Part shown: positions 54,097 to 63,208 of the stretch, piece after piece | Numbering within the stretch: position 1 is the stretch's first letter | Layout of the letters: each line of letters opens with the position of its first letter | Assembly (NCBI RefSeq): GCF_008704855.1 | Contig: NZ_CP023691.1 | Location: forward strand, 2,542,001-2,606,000 | Length of the DNA stretch: 64,000 nt | Reading direction: 5' to 3' | Source of the DNA: Streptomyces platensis | GTDB taxonomy: Bacteria; Actinomycetota; Actinomycetes; Streptomycetales; Streptomycetaceae | Notes under the pieces: generated by a model | The model's input: only the letters and a program-made list of their open reading frames with translations | What the model was told of the DNA's origin: nothing | Database searches by the model: none | Translations under genes and position numbers: made by a program

Positions 54097-54124
54097 TAAG
54101 CATCAGAAGCGCCCTGACCTGCGC

Positions 54125-55486
54125 TTACAGCACGGGCAGCATCTTGCGCAGCTCGAAGGCGGTGACCTCGGAGCGGTACTCCTCCCACTCCTGCTTCTTG
54201 TTGCGCAGGAAGAAGTCGAAGACGTGCTCGCCGAGGGTCTCGGCGACCAGTTCGCTGCGCTCCATGAGGGCGATGGCCTCGCCGAGGTTCTGCGGCAGCG
54301 GTTCGATGCCCATCGCCCGGCGCTCGGAGTCGGACAGCGCCCAGACGTCGTCATCGGCGCCGGCCGGCAGCTCGTAGCCCTCCTCGATGCCCTTGAGGCC
54401 GGCGGCGAGCAGGACGGCGTAGCAGAGGTACGGGTTGGCGCCGGAGTCGATGGAGCGGACCTCGACCCGGGTCGAGCCCATCTTGCCGGGCTTGTACATG
54501 GGCACGCGGATCAGCGCGGAGCGGTTGTTGTGGCCCCAGCAGATGTAGGAGGGGGCCTCGCCGCCGGCGCCCGCGGTGCGGTTGGCGCCGCCCCAGATGC
54601 GCTTGTAGGAGTTGACCCACTGGTTGGTGACGGCGGAGATCTCCCCGGCGTGCCGCAGCAGACCGGCGATGAACGAGCGGCCGACCTTGGAGAGTTGGTA
54701 CTCCGAGCCGGACTCGTGGAAGGCGTTGCGGTCGCCCTCGAAGAGGGAGAGGTGGGTGTGCATGCCCGAGCCCGGGTATTCGGAGAACGGCTTGGGCATG
54801 AAGGTGGCCTGGACGCCCTGCTCCAGGGCCACCTGCTTCATGACCAGCCGGAACGTCATGATGTTGTCGGCGGTCGAGAGGGCGTCGGCGTAGCGCAGAT
54901 CGATCTCCTGCTGGCCGGGGGCGCCCTCGTGGTGGCTGAACTCCACCGAGATGCCCATCGACTCCAGCATCGTGATCGCCTGCCGGCGGAAGTCCATGCC
55001 GACGTTCTGCGGGGTGTGGTCGAAGTAGCCGGAGGAGTCACCGGGGGTCGGCCGCTGGCCGTCCACGGGCTTGTCCTTGAGCAGGAAGAACTCGATCTCG
55101 GGGTGGGTGTAGAAGGTGAACCCGAGGTCGGAGGTCTTGGCCAGGATGCGCTTGAGGACGTAGCGCGGGTCGGCGTAGGAGGGGGAGCCGTCCGGCATCA
55201 GGATGTCGCAGAACATCCGGGCGGTGCCGGGGGCCTCGGCGCGCCAGGGCAGGATCTGGAAGGTGCCGGGGTCGGGCTTGGCGATCATGTCGGATTCGTA
55301 CACCCGTGCGAATCCTTCGATGGCCGAGCCGTCGAAGCCGATGCCCTCGTCGAAGGCCTGCTCCAGCTCCGCGGGGGCCACCGCCACGGACTTGAGGAAC
55401 CCGAGCACGTCGGTGAACCACAGCCGTACGAAGCGGATGTCGCGCTCCTCGAGCGTACGGAGCACAAACTCCTGCTGCTTGTCCAT
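54125..55486 (-). CDS. glnA2: GlnA2-type glutamine synthetase-like enzyme
   Basis: 453 residues. Type I fold with RLWFTDVLGFLKSV, FDGSAIEGFARVYESDM, EIEFFLL, HHEGAPGQQEIDLRYADAL, GSGMHTHLSLF, NRSALIRVPMY and RSIDSGANPYL. It matches the actinobacterial GlnA2 branch; in S. coelicolor GlnA2 was reported to be a gamma-glutamylpolyamine synthetase, not the main ammonia-assimilating GlnA. Its neighbour in actinobacteria is glnE, as in mycobacteria. The last 26 codons now lie in the attachment repeat, and protein sequence is unchanged. Confidence 0.9.
   Translation of the reverse strand: MDKQQEFVLRTLEERDIRFVRLWFTDVLGFLKSVAVAPAELEQAFDEGIGFDGSAIEGFARVYESDMIAKPDPGTFQILPWRAEAPGTARMFCDILMPDGSPSYADPRYVLKRILAKTSDLGFTFYTHPEIEFFLLKDKPVDGQRPTPGDSSGYFDHTPQNVGMDFRRQAITMLESMGISVEFSHHEGAPGQQEIDLRYADALSTADNIMTFRLVMKQVALEQGVQATFMPKPFSEYPGSGMHTHLSLFEGDRNAFHESGSEYQLSKVGRSFIAGLLRHAGEISAVTNQWVNSYKRIWGGANRTAGAGGEAPSYICWGHNNRSALIRVPMYKPGKMGSTRVEVRSIDSGANPYLCYAVLLAAGLKGIEEGYELPAGADDDVWALSDSERRAMGIEPLPQNLGEAIALMERSELVAETLGEHVFDFFLRNKKQEWEEYRSEVTAFELRKMLPVL
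54129..54209 (-). repeat. Attachment repeat, glnA2 side (81 bp)
   Basis: Identical to 32374-32454. Here the copy is joined to the body of glnA2 and gives the functional 3' end, with a TAA stop at 54125-54127 provided by element DNA in place of the original TGA. Neither copy contains a tRNA. Confidence 0.95.
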
Positions 55487-55566
55487 GGGTCACCAATCCT
55501 TGCAGGTCAATCGGCCCGTCCAGCCACGTGGAACAACGTGCTGTGGCACCAGTATCACGTGAGGGG

Positions 55567-55582
55567 GTTACCGTCACATTAC
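55567..55582 (-). promoter_or_regulatory. Possible GlnR half-site pair upstream of glnA2
   Basis: On the minus strand GTAAT-n6-GTAAC (55582 to 55567), about 81 bp upstream of the start. GlnR boxes have the general form GTnAC-n6-GaAAC, so the fit is partial. GlnR control of this gene is a guess. Confidence 0.3.
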
Positions 55583-56016
55583 GCACCCTTGGCCTGAACC
55601 AGAACCGCCGTCCCGTAACCCTCACCTCGCATCCTTCCCGCAGCGCACCGGCTCAGCGCGGCCGGCGGCGGCAATCGGGGGGCTTGGTCCACTCTTGGGC
55701 CCGTACTGAAGGCTCATTGACCCGGAATTGAAGGGTCCGTTCGCGGGCCGGAGAAGGGGCGTCGCGGACCGTCCGGCACGGTCCGTCCCCGGCGGACGAG
55801 CGGGCCGTTGTCACGGAGAGCCAGGTGATCGGGTGGACCGGGGCGGCGGTACGGAACGCCGGGCACGCCCGTGGCGCGGCAGGGCCAAGAATGGGCGGGT
55901 GGTGGCAAGTTCAGCGGTGGCACTCCCGCGCAGGACCGTGGACGGCCGGGCCGGGAGGGCCCGCGGCGTCGGCGGCGGCCGGTGCACTCCATTGGCGGAC
56001 CACTACTGGAGGCCGA

Positions 56017-56031
56017 TACCCCTAGGGGGTA
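56017..56031. promoter_or_regulatory. CsoR-like operator before the multicopper oxidase
   Basis: TACCCC (56017-56022) and GGGGTA (56026-56031) form an inverted repeat around TAG, with ATA in front. It fits the TACCCC-n-GGGGTA operator of copper-sensing CsoR repressors of Streptomyces. It lies about 260 bp before the oxidase ATG. Confidence 0.6.
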
Positions 56032-56288
56032 GCCTGCGGGAAGGTCGGCCGCCCCGGCGTCCGCCGGTTTGTCGTTCCGTCGAGAGGGCCGCGATGCGCG
56101 AGCAGGGCAAGGCCGTCGCCGGGCTGTGGCCCATATCCGTGGCGCCGCCCCAGGAACTCCCCGACCGCCCGTCGGTGCCGCGCGTGTAGGTGCGCGCCGC
56201 TGCCGCCGACGCCCGCCGGAGTCCGCGGCAGTGCCCCCGCCCGCCCGTACCCACACCACCCAGCGACACCGTCACGAGGTGCTTCTCC

Positions 56289-57893
56289 ATGCGTACGCAC
56301 TCCCGCCGCGCCCTGCTCGGCGCGGGTATCGCCGTCGTCGGCAGCGGTCTGCTGGCCGCCCGTGCCACCGGCGAATTCAGCTCCGGCCCGCACTCCGGCA
56401 CGGACGGCAGGGACCACGCCCACGGGCCCCACCGCCCCGCCCCGTCCGACTACGTCGCGCCGGACGGCCCGGAGGTCGCCGACGCCGAGCGCAAGCGGAG
56501 CCCGGGCCCGGTGCGCGAGTTCACCATGACCGCCACCCCGGCCCGCATCGACCTGGGCGGCCACACCGTCGACACCTGGGCGTACGGCGAGGCACTGCCC
56601 GGCAAGGAAGTCCGGGTCACGGCGGGCGACACCCTCGCCCTGACCCTCGCCAACCATCTGCCGCAGTCCACCTCCGTGCACTGGCACGGACTGGCGCTGC
56701 GCAACGACATGGACGGGGTCCCCACCCTCACCCAGCGGCCCATCATGCCCGGCGCCTCCTTCCCCTACCGGTTCGCGGTCACCCACCCCGGCACCTACTG
56801 GCTGCACCCGCACTCCCGCGTCCAGCAGGACCGCGGGCTGTACGCACCGCTGATCGTCGAGGACCCCAGGGAGCCGCTCTCCTACGACAAGGAATGGGTC
56901 GTCGTGCTGGACGACTGGGTCGACGGGGTGGACGGCAGCACCCCCGACAACGTGCTCGCCGAGCTGAACCGGGGCTCCGGCGGTATGTCCGGCCACGGGG
57001 GCATGCACAGGGACGAGGGAGAGCACCGCGCGCCCGCCGCCGGCGCCGAGCCCGGCGGCGGCCCGTCGCGGATGCTCACCGGCTCCTACAGCGAGCTGCT
57101 GGGCGGCGACGCGGGCGATGTGGACTACCCGTACCACCTCATCAACGGGCGGCTCGCCAAGGACGCGGAGACCTTCCGCGCCAAGCCCGGCGACCGCATC
57201 CGGATCCGCTTCCTCAACGCGGGCGCCGACACCGCCTACCGCGTCGCGCTCGGCGGCCACGCCATGACCGTGACGCACGCCGACGGCTTCCCCGTCGAGC
57301 ACGCCGAGACCGAGGCGCTGCTGCTCGGCATGGGTGAGCGCTATGACGTCCTGGTCACCGCCAAGGACGGCGTCTTCCCGCTGGCCGCGCTCGCCGAGGG
57401 CAAGAAGCACACGTGCCGGGCCGTGCTGCGCACCGGCAGCGGCGAGGCCCCCGGGGAGTCCGCCCGGCCCGGGGAGCTGGACGGCCGGCTGCTGTCCGCC
57501 TACCGGCTCCGGGCGGCCGAGAGCGCACGGGCGGCGTCCCGCCGCCCCGACCGCACCGTCGAGCTGACGCTCACCGGCTCCATGAAGAAGTTCGACTGGG
57601 CGATCAACGGGAAGCAGTACTCACCGTCGCAGCGGAACCCGATCCGGGCCGGTGAGCGGGTGCGGCTCGCCGTCCGCAACCACACCCGGATGTGGCACCC
57701 CGTGCACATCCACGGGCACCACTTCGCGCTGCCGAACGGCGGGCCCCGCAAGGACAGCGCGATCGTGCTGCCGGGCCGCAGCCTCGATGTCGACTTCGAC
57801 GCCGACAACCCCGGGCTGTGGATGGTCCACTGCCACAACGTCTATCACTCGGAGTCGGGGATGATGACGGTGCTCGGGTACCTCAAGGATTAG
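56289..57893 (+). CDS. Secreted multicopper oxidase
   Basis: 534 residues. A Tat-type signal (SRRALLGAGIAVVGSGLLAA) is visible. Copper sites are HWHGL, HPHSRVQ, WHPVHIHGHHFAL and HCHNVYHSESGMM, giving type 1, 2 and 3 copper ligands. The protein has a Met/His-rich insert (MSGHGGMHRDEGEHR, about residue 230-245) as in copper-tolerance oxidases. It likely oxidises Cu(I) or phenolic substrates outside. A CsoR-like operator lies upstream. Confidence 0.9.
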   Translation: MRTHSRRALLGAGIAVVGSGLLAARATGEFSSGPHSGTDGRDHAHGPHRPAPSDYVAPDGPEVADAERKRSPGPVREFTMTATPARIDLGGHTVDTWAYGEALPGKEVRVTAGDTLALTLANHLPQSTSVHWHGLALRNDMDGVPTLTQRPIMPGASFPYRFAVTHPGTYWLHPHSRVQQDRGLYAPLIVEDPREPLSYDKEWVVVLDDWVDGVDGSTPDNVLAELNRGSGGMSGHGGMHRDEGEHRAPAAGAEPGGGPSRMLTGSYSELLGGDAGDVDYPYHLINGRLAKDAETFRAKPGDRIRIRFLNAGADTAYRVALGGHAMTVTHADGFPVEHAETEALLLGMGERYDVLVTAKDGVFPLAALAEGKKHTCRAVLRTGSGEAPGESARPGELDGRLLSAYRLRAAESARAASRRPDRTVELTLTGSMKKFDWAINGKQYSPSQRNPIRAGERVRLAVRNHTRMWHPVHIHGHHFALPNGGPRKDSAIVLPGRSLDVDFDADNPGLWMVHCHNVYHSESGMMTVLGYLKD

Positions 57894-58005
57894 GGCCCGG
57901 CCGACGGGGCGGGCGGGGGCCGGCCGACGCCGCCCGTCACCCGTCCGCTCCGCCGCCGGCTCCGCTCCACCCCCATTGCGTCAGAAAGACGATTAGACTG
58001 GCGGG

Positions 58006-59760
58006 GTGCCTCAACTCCGTCTCGCCCTCAATCAGATCGATTCCTGTGTCGGCGACCTCGACCGGAACGCCGAGACGATCCTGCGCTGGACCCGGCACGC
58101 CGCCGGCCAGGGCGCCCACCTCGTCGCGTTCCCCGAGATGGCGCTGACCGGCTACCCCGTCGAGGACCTCGCGCTGCGCCACTCCTTCGTCGAGGCGAGC
58201 CGCGCCGCGCTGCGGGCACTGGCCGCCCGGCTGGACGGGCAGGGCCTCGGTGAGCTGCCGGTGATCGTCGGCTATCTCGACCGGGGTGCGCAGGCCACCC
58301 CGCGCTACGGCCGCCCCGCGGGCGCCCCGCAGAACGCCGCCGCCGTGCTGCACCGCGGCGAGGTCGCGCTGACCTTCGCCAAGCACCACCTGCCCAACTA
58401 CGGCGTCTTCGACGAGTTCCGCTACTTCGTCCCCGGCGACACGCTGCCCGTCGTACGGGTGCACGGGGTGGATGTCGCGCTGGCCATCTGCGAGGACCTG
58501 TGGCAGGACGGCGGGCGGGTGCCGGCGGCGCGCAGCGCGGGCGCCGGGCTGCTGGTGTCGGTCAACGCCTCGCCGTACGAGCGGGACAAGGACGACACCC
58601 GGCTGGAGCTGGTCCGCCGGCGGGCCCGGGAGGCCGGCTGCACCACCGCCTATCTGGCGATGATCGGCGGGCAGGACGAGCTGGTCTTCGACGGCGACTC
58701 GATCGTGGTCGACAAGGAGGGCGGGGTGATCGCGCGGGCGCCGCAGTTCGCGGAGGGCTGTGTGCTGGTCGATCTGGACCTGCCGGCCGCGGCGCCCGAG
58801 CCCCCCTCGGGCGTCCTGGACGACGGGCTGCGCGTCACCCACGTCACCCTCTCCCCCGACCCGCTGCCGCCCTACCTTCCCGAGACCCCCGGCGGCCGGG
58901 CCGAGCGCCTCACCGACCTGGAGGAGATCTACACCGCGCTGGTCGTCGGCCTGCGCGCCTATGTCGCCAAGAACGGCTTCCGCAGTGTGGTGCTCGGGCT
59001 CTCCGGCGGGATCGACTCCGCACTGGTCGCCGCCCTGGCCTGTGACGCGCTGGGGGCGGGCCAGGTGCATGCGGTGGCGATGCCGTCCCGCTATTCGTCG
59101 GAGCACTCCCTCACCGACGCCGCCGAACTCGCCCGCCGTACGGGCCTGAACTTCCGTACGGTGCCGATCGGCCCGATGTTCGACGCCTACATGGCCGCGC
59201 TGCCGCTGACCGGTCTGGCCGAGGAGAATCTCCAGTCGCGTCTGCGGGGCACCACGCTGATGGCCATCTCCAACCAGGAGGGCCACCTGGTCCTCGCCCC
59301 CGGCAACAAGTCCGAGCTGGCCTGCGGCTATTCGACCCTCTACGGCGACTCGGTGGGCGGCTACGGCCCCATCAAGGACGTCTACAAATCCGTCGTCTAC
59401 CAGCTGGCCCGCTGGCGCAACCAGGCCGCCGCCGACCGCGGCCAGACCCCGCCGATCCCGGAGCACACCCTCAGCAAGCCCCCGAGCGCCGAACTCCGCC
59501 CCGGCCAGGTCGACACCGACTCGCTCCCCGACTACGACGTCCTGGACCGCGTCCTGGAGCTGTATGTCGACCGCGACCACGGCCGGGAGGAGATCGTCGG
59601 CCAGGGCTTCGACGCCGAGCTGGTGACGCGGGTGCTGCGGATGGTCGACCACGCCGAGTACAAGCGCCGCCAGTACCCGCCGGGCCCCAAGATCTCCGCG
59701 AAGGGCTTCGGCAAGGACCGCCGGCTGCCGATCACCAACCACTGGCGGGAAGGGGCCTGA
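58006..59760 (+). CDS. nadE: Glutamine-dependent NAD+ synthetase
   Basis: 584 residues. The N-terminal nitrilase-type domain releases ammonia from glutamine with Glu (FPEMALTGYP), Lys (FAKHHLPNYG) and Cys (AICEDLW). The C-terminal domain has the ATP loop LGLSGGIDSALVAALA and GNKSELACGYSTLYGDSVGG. It adenylates and amidates nicotinate adenine dinucleotide. The GTG start is the first plausible one after a short gap. The gene ends before a convergent exporter gene. Confidence 0.95.
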   Translation: MPQLRLALNQIDSCVGDLDRNAETILRWTRHAAGQGAHLVAFPEMALTGYPVEDLALRHSFVEASRAALRALAARLDGQGLGELPVIVGYLDRGAQATPRYGRPAGAPQNAAAVLHRGEVALTFAKHHLPNYGVFDEFRYFVPGDTLPVVRVHGVDVALAICEDLWQDGGRVPAARSAGAGLLVSVNASPYERDKDDTRLELVRRRAREAGCTTAYLAMIGGQDELVFDGDSIVVDKEGGVIARAPQFAEGCVLVDLDLPAAAPEPPSGVLDDGLRVTHVTLSPDPLPPYLPETPGGRAERLTDLEEIYTALVVGLRAYVAKNGFRSVVLGLSGGIDSALVAALACDALGAGQVHAVAMPSRYSSEHSLTDAAELARRTGLNFRTVPIGPMFDAYMAALPLTGLAEENLQSRLRGTTLMAISNQEGHLVLAPGNKSELACGYSTLYGDSVGGYGPIKDVYKSVVYQLARWRNQAAADRGQTPPIPEHTLSKPPSAELRPGQVDTDSLPDYDVLDRVLELYVDRDHGREEIVGQGFDAELVTRVLRMVDHAEYKRRQYPPGPKISAKGFGKDRRLPITNHWREGA

Positions 59761-59828
59761 GGGGGCGTCAGGGGCGAGGGGGCGTCGCGGTGAGCGGCTG
59801 ACCGCCCCCGGCCGGCACCCGTGCGCGG

Positions 59829-61082
59829 TCAGCCGACGCGGTCCCCGGCCGGCACCGCAGCGCCGGTGGCATGCTCCGTCTCCGCCTCCGTCTCCGTCTC
59901 CGTCTCGCCGCTGCGGGCCACGATCCGGGACGGGTCCTGGGCGCCGCGGTCCAGGAGACCGGCCACCAGGGCGACGGCCAGGCCGAGGGCCGCCAGCACC
60001 GCGCCGACCAGCGTCGGGGAGGTCCAGCCCCAGCCCGCCGCCAGGGCCAGGCCGCCGACCCAGGCGCCGCCGGCGTTGGCGAGGTTGAAGGCGGACTGGT
60101 TGGAGGCGGCGGCCAGGGTCGGGGCCTGCTGGGCCTTGTTCATGACCAGCATCTGGAGCGGCGTGGTGGTCAGGAAGCCGACGGCGCCGATGACGACGAC
60201 CGTGGCCAGTGCGGCCCATTTCACCTGGGCGGTGAAGTGGAACGCGGTCAGGACGAGGGCCAGGGCGGCCAGCGAGCCGTACAGGGTGGGGCGCAGGGCC
60301 CGGTCGGTGAGCGGGCCCGCGGCCAGCGCGCCGAGGGTCATCCCGATGCCGAAGAGGGCCAGGGCCAGCGGGACCGAGCCCTCCGCGAAGCCGGTGACCT
60401 CGGTCATCATCGACGCGAGGTAGCTGTAGACGGCGAAGATCCCGGCGAAGCCGAAGACGGTGGTGAGCAGGCCGAGCAGCACCTGGCGGTTGCCCAGCGC
60501 CCGCAGCTCGCGGCCCAGGCCGGTGTGCTCGTCGGCCGGCAGCGGGGGGATCAGCCGGGCCAGCGCGGCCATCGCGACCAGGCCGACGGCGGCCACGATG
60601 AGGAAGGTGGCGCGCCAGCCGAACTGCTGGCCCAGGAGGGTCGCGGCGGGCACCCCGATGATGTTGGCGATGGTCAGCCCGAGGAACATCGTGGCGACCG
60701 CGCGGGCCTGGCGGCCCTCTTGCACCAGCCGGGCGGCGACCACCGCGCCCACGCCGAAGAACGCACCGTGCGGCAGGCCGGCCAGCAGCCGGCCGGCGAC
60801 CAGCAGCCCGAAGGTGGGGGCCAGGGCGGAGGCGAGGTTGCCGACGGTGAAGACCGCCATCAGCCAGACCAGCATCCGCTTGCGCGGGATACGGGAGCCG
60901 AGGGCGGTCAGGAGCGGGGCGCCGATGACGACGCCGAGGGCATAGGCGGAGACGAGGTAGCCGGCGGTGGGCACCGAGGTGCCCAGATCGTCCGCGACGT
61001 TGGGCAGCAGGCCCATCATCACGAACTCCGTGGTGCCGATACCGAAGGCCGAGATCGCGAGCGCGAGCAGAGCCAAGGGCAT
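59829..61082 (-). CDS. MFS exporter, AraJ/DHA1-type
   Basis: 417 residues with about 12 membrane helices. GTTEFVMMGLLPNVADDL (start), the MFS motif LGSRIPRKRML between helices 2 and 3, and GLPHGAFFGVGAVVAARLVQ identify the DHA1 type, probably a drug or sugar exporter. The C-terminal tail has an ETETETEAETE run encoded by a hexanucleotide tandem repeat. It is convergent with nadE. Confidence 0.85.
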   Translation of the reverse strand: MPLALLALAISAFGIGTTEFVMMGLLPNVADDLGTSVPTAGYLVSAYALGVVIGAPLLTALGSRIPRKRMLVWLMAVFTVGNLASALAPTFGLLVAGRLLAGLPHGAFFGVGAVVAARLVQEGRQARAVATMFLGLTIANIIGVPAATLLGQQFGWRATFLIVAAVGLVAMAALARLIPPLPADEHTGLGRELRALGNRQVLLGLLTTVFGFAGIFAVYSYLASMMTEVTGFAEGSVPLALALFGIGMTLGALAAGPLTDRALRPTLYGSLAALALVLTAFHFTAQVKWAALATVVVIGAVGFLTTTPLQMLVMNKAQQAPTLAAASNQSAFNLANAGGAWVGGLALAAGWGWTSPTLVGAVLAALGLAVALVAGLLDRGAQDPSRIVARSGETETETEAETEHATGAAVPAGDRVG

Positions 61083-61244
61083 GAAAGACCTTTCGGGGTG
61101 TTGCGTGCGGGGGCACGCGGACAGCGGACCGTAAGCGATAAGTTCCCTTACGGAACAAAGTCTCTCAGGCTCAGTATTCCGCCCGGAGAACGGGGCGTGA
61201 CGAACCCGTTTCCGCTCTCCGTCGGCCGCGCGCCCCGCCGTCCG

Positions 61245-62264
61245 TCAGATCTTCACCGACGCCGCGACCGGAAGGTGGTCACTGCCGGTCGAGGGCAGCA
61301 CCCAGGCCTTGACCGGGTCCATCCCCTTCATCATGATCTGGTCGATCCGGGCCATCGGGAACGCCGCCGGCCAGCTGAAGCCGAAGCCGTCACCCGCGGC
61401 GCCCTGGGCGGAGCGCATCTGGGAGGTGACCGGGGCCAGCGAGCGGTCGTTCATGGTGCCGTTGAGATCGCCGAGCAGCACGGCCTTCTTCACCGGGTCG
61501 GCGGCGATCGCCTCGCCCAGCGCCGCGACACTGGCGTCGCGCCGGTTGGCGGTGAAGCCCTTCGCGGCGTTGACCCGCACCGACGGCAGGTGGGCGACGT
61601 ACACCGCGACCTGCTGGCCGTCGGCGGCGGTGACGGTGGCGCGCAGCGCGCGGTTCCACCCCATCTTGGTGTCCACCGGCCGGGTGTCGGTCAGCGGACG
61701 CTTGCTCCACAGACCGACCGTGCCCTCGATCGTGTGGTACGGATACGCCTTCGCCAGCCCCTGACGGTACGTCGACAGGGCGTTGCCGGAGAGCTCCTCC
61801 AGGGCCACCACATCGGCGCCGGACGCCACGAGGTCCTTGGCGGTGCCCGCCGGATCGGGGTTGGCCACATTGACGTTGTGCGTGAGGACGGTGAGATTGC
61901 CGCCCTCACCGGCCTTGTCGGTGACCTGGCCGCCGAAGAGGTTGACCCACACGAAGACCGGCAGCACCAGGGCGACCAGCGCGCTCGCCGAGCGGCGCAG
62001 CACCGCGGCGATGAGCAGCAGCGGGATACCCAGCCCCACCCACGGCAGGAAGGTCTCCAGCAGACTGCCCCAGTTTCCGGGGGTGTTGGGCACCTCCGCG
62101 TGCAGAATCATCAGCAGCCCGAGCAGGATGGCCAGCACCGCGAGCACCAGGCCGCGCCGCCAGGTGCCCTCGGGGCGCCACCAGTTCCGCAGGCGTTCGG
62201 CCCGGGAACCGGCCTGCCCGGGGGTGTGCCCCTGTCCCGGCTCCGTCATATATGCCTGCGCCAT
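61245..62264 (-). CDS. Membrane-anchored endonuclease/exonuclease/phosphatase protein
   Basis: 339 residues. Three membrane helices near the N-terminus (LVLAVLAILLGLLMILH, FLPWVGLGIPLLLIAAVL, ALVALVLPVFVWVNLF) precede an EEP domain with LTHNVNVANPD, VVALEELSG, HLPSVRVNA, LLGDLNGTMND and GSDHLPVAASV, the expected metal and catalytic motifs. Substrate may be DNA, inositol phosphate or a lipid head group outside the cell. It is transcribed alone. Confidence 0.8.
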   Translation of the reverse strand: MAQAYMTEPGQGHTPGQAGSRAERLRNWWRPEGTWRRGLVLAVLAILLGLLMILHAEVPNTPGNWGSLLETFLPWVGLGIPLLLIAAVLRRSASALVALVLPVFVWVNLFGGQVTDKAGEGGNLTVLTHNVNVANPDPAGTAKDLVASGADVVALEELSGNALSTYRQGLAKAYPYHTIEGTVGLWSKRPLTDTRPVDTKMGWNRALRATVTAADGQQVAVYVAHLPSVRVNAAKGFTANRRDASVAALGEAIAADPVKKAVLLGDLNGTMNDRSLAPVTSQMRSAQGAAGDGFGFSWPAAFPMARIDQIMMKGMDPVKAWVLPSTGSDHLPVAASVKI

Positions 62265-62548
62265 GTCGCTGTCCTCACTACCTTGCGTCGCTGCGCCTCA
62301 CCTGGATCTCCGACCCTAGGCGATGGTCCGTAATGGGCTTTCTTAGAAGTGAGGACGGCCCCGTGACGGGTCCGGGTTCCGGCCCCGGGGGTTGTGACCT
62401 CGGCTGTGACAGAACGGGCATGATCCGGTCATACGGCGGAGCTTCGGGCGGTCTCCCCCCAGCGGGCCCTCGCCTGTTCACCAGTGGTTCCCCGGCCGTT
62501 CCGACGGGAGCTGACGGGGCGTACAACCCGGCACGGGTGCCGGGGCGT

Positions 62549-63208
62549 TCAGCCCGCCGGGTGCGCCGTCGGCCGTACGCCTTCCAGCACCGTGTCGACG
62601 ATATCCGCCGAGAGGCCCTCGGGCAGTTCCTTCCACTCATGGAGGAGCGCGCGGGACAGCATCGGGCCGACGAAGAGATCCGCGAGCATCTCCAGATCGC
62701 GGTCGGCCCGGATCTCACCGCTCGCCACCCCGCGCCGCAGCACCCCGAGCAGCGCCTCACGGCGGGCCCGTACCACCGTGTCGTGATATTCCGCCCACAG
62801 CTCCGGCTGCGTCTGCACATGACTGACGAGAGTGCGCAGCAGCGCGGAGCCGCGCTTGGCGAGTCCGCGGCGGCGCAGGAACTCCAGCAGGGCGACCAGA
62901 TCGTCGCGCACGGAGTCCCCGCCCGGCGGCGGGCCGGGAACGTCCAGGGACCGCATCACATCGAGCAGCAGAGCGCTCTTGCCGGACCAGCGGCGGTAGA
63001 CCGTGGCCTTGCCGACACCCGCCGCGCGGGCGATGCCCTCCATGGACAACTCACCTATGGAGGCCCCGTCCTCGATCAGACGCAGTACGGCCTCGATGAT
63101 GGCGGAGTCGGCGGCGGCGCTGCGCGGCCGGCCGCGGCCCGCGGGGGCCGCCGGGCCCGGCCGCCCCCCGGCTGCCGCGCCCTCGGGGTCCTCCGCCGCC
63201 CGGCTCAT
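62549..63208 (-). CDS. TetR/AcrR family transcriptional regulator
   Basis: 219 residues with a low-complexity Pro/Gly start, then [19 protein letters not shown] (TetR helix-turn-helix). The C-terminal part ([17 protein letters not shown]) is typical of TetR_C of MFS-linked regulators. Its ATG overlaps the stop of the upstream MFS gene (ATGA at 63205-63208), so the two are coupled and it probably controls that exporter. Confidence 0.85.
   Translation of the reverse strand: MSRAAEDPEGAAAGGRPGPAAPAGRGRPRSAAADSAIIEAVLRLIEDGASIGELSMEGIARAAGVGKATVYRRWSGKSALLLDVMRSLDVPGPPPGGDSVRDDLVALLEFLRRRGLAKRGSALLRTLVSHVQTQPELWAEYHDTVVRARREALLGVLRRGVASGEIRADRDLEMLADLFVGPMLSRALLHEWKELPEGLSADIVDTVLEGVRPTAHPAG

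Larger units (their letters stand above)
32374..54209. mobile_element. AICE inserted in the 3' end of glnA2 (21.8 kb)
   Basis: The unit is bounded by perfect 81-bp direct repeats, 32374-32454 and 54129-54209. It contains integrase and Xis next to one repeat, Prim-Pol/ATPase replication genes, an FtsK-like TraB, spread-type membrane genes, Nudix and GntR regulators and cargo. This is the gene set of actinomycete integrative conjugative elements; the Prim-Pol places it in the RepPP type rather than RepSA. The repeat spacing (21,755 bp) is the expected circle size. No tRNA gene is at either end, which is unusual for this class. Confidence 0.93.
55487..56288. other. Intergenic region between glnA2 and the oxidase gene
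   Basis: About 800 bp. It holds a GlnR-like pair of half-sites, a CsoR-like operator and the promoters of two divergent genes. Other open frames inside look like high-GC chance frames. No RNA gene was recognised. Confidence 0.55.

Noticed and set aside
55728..56189. 153-codon frame before the oxidase gene
   Set aside because: It is Arg/Gly/Pro-rich without motifs and overlaps the operator region.
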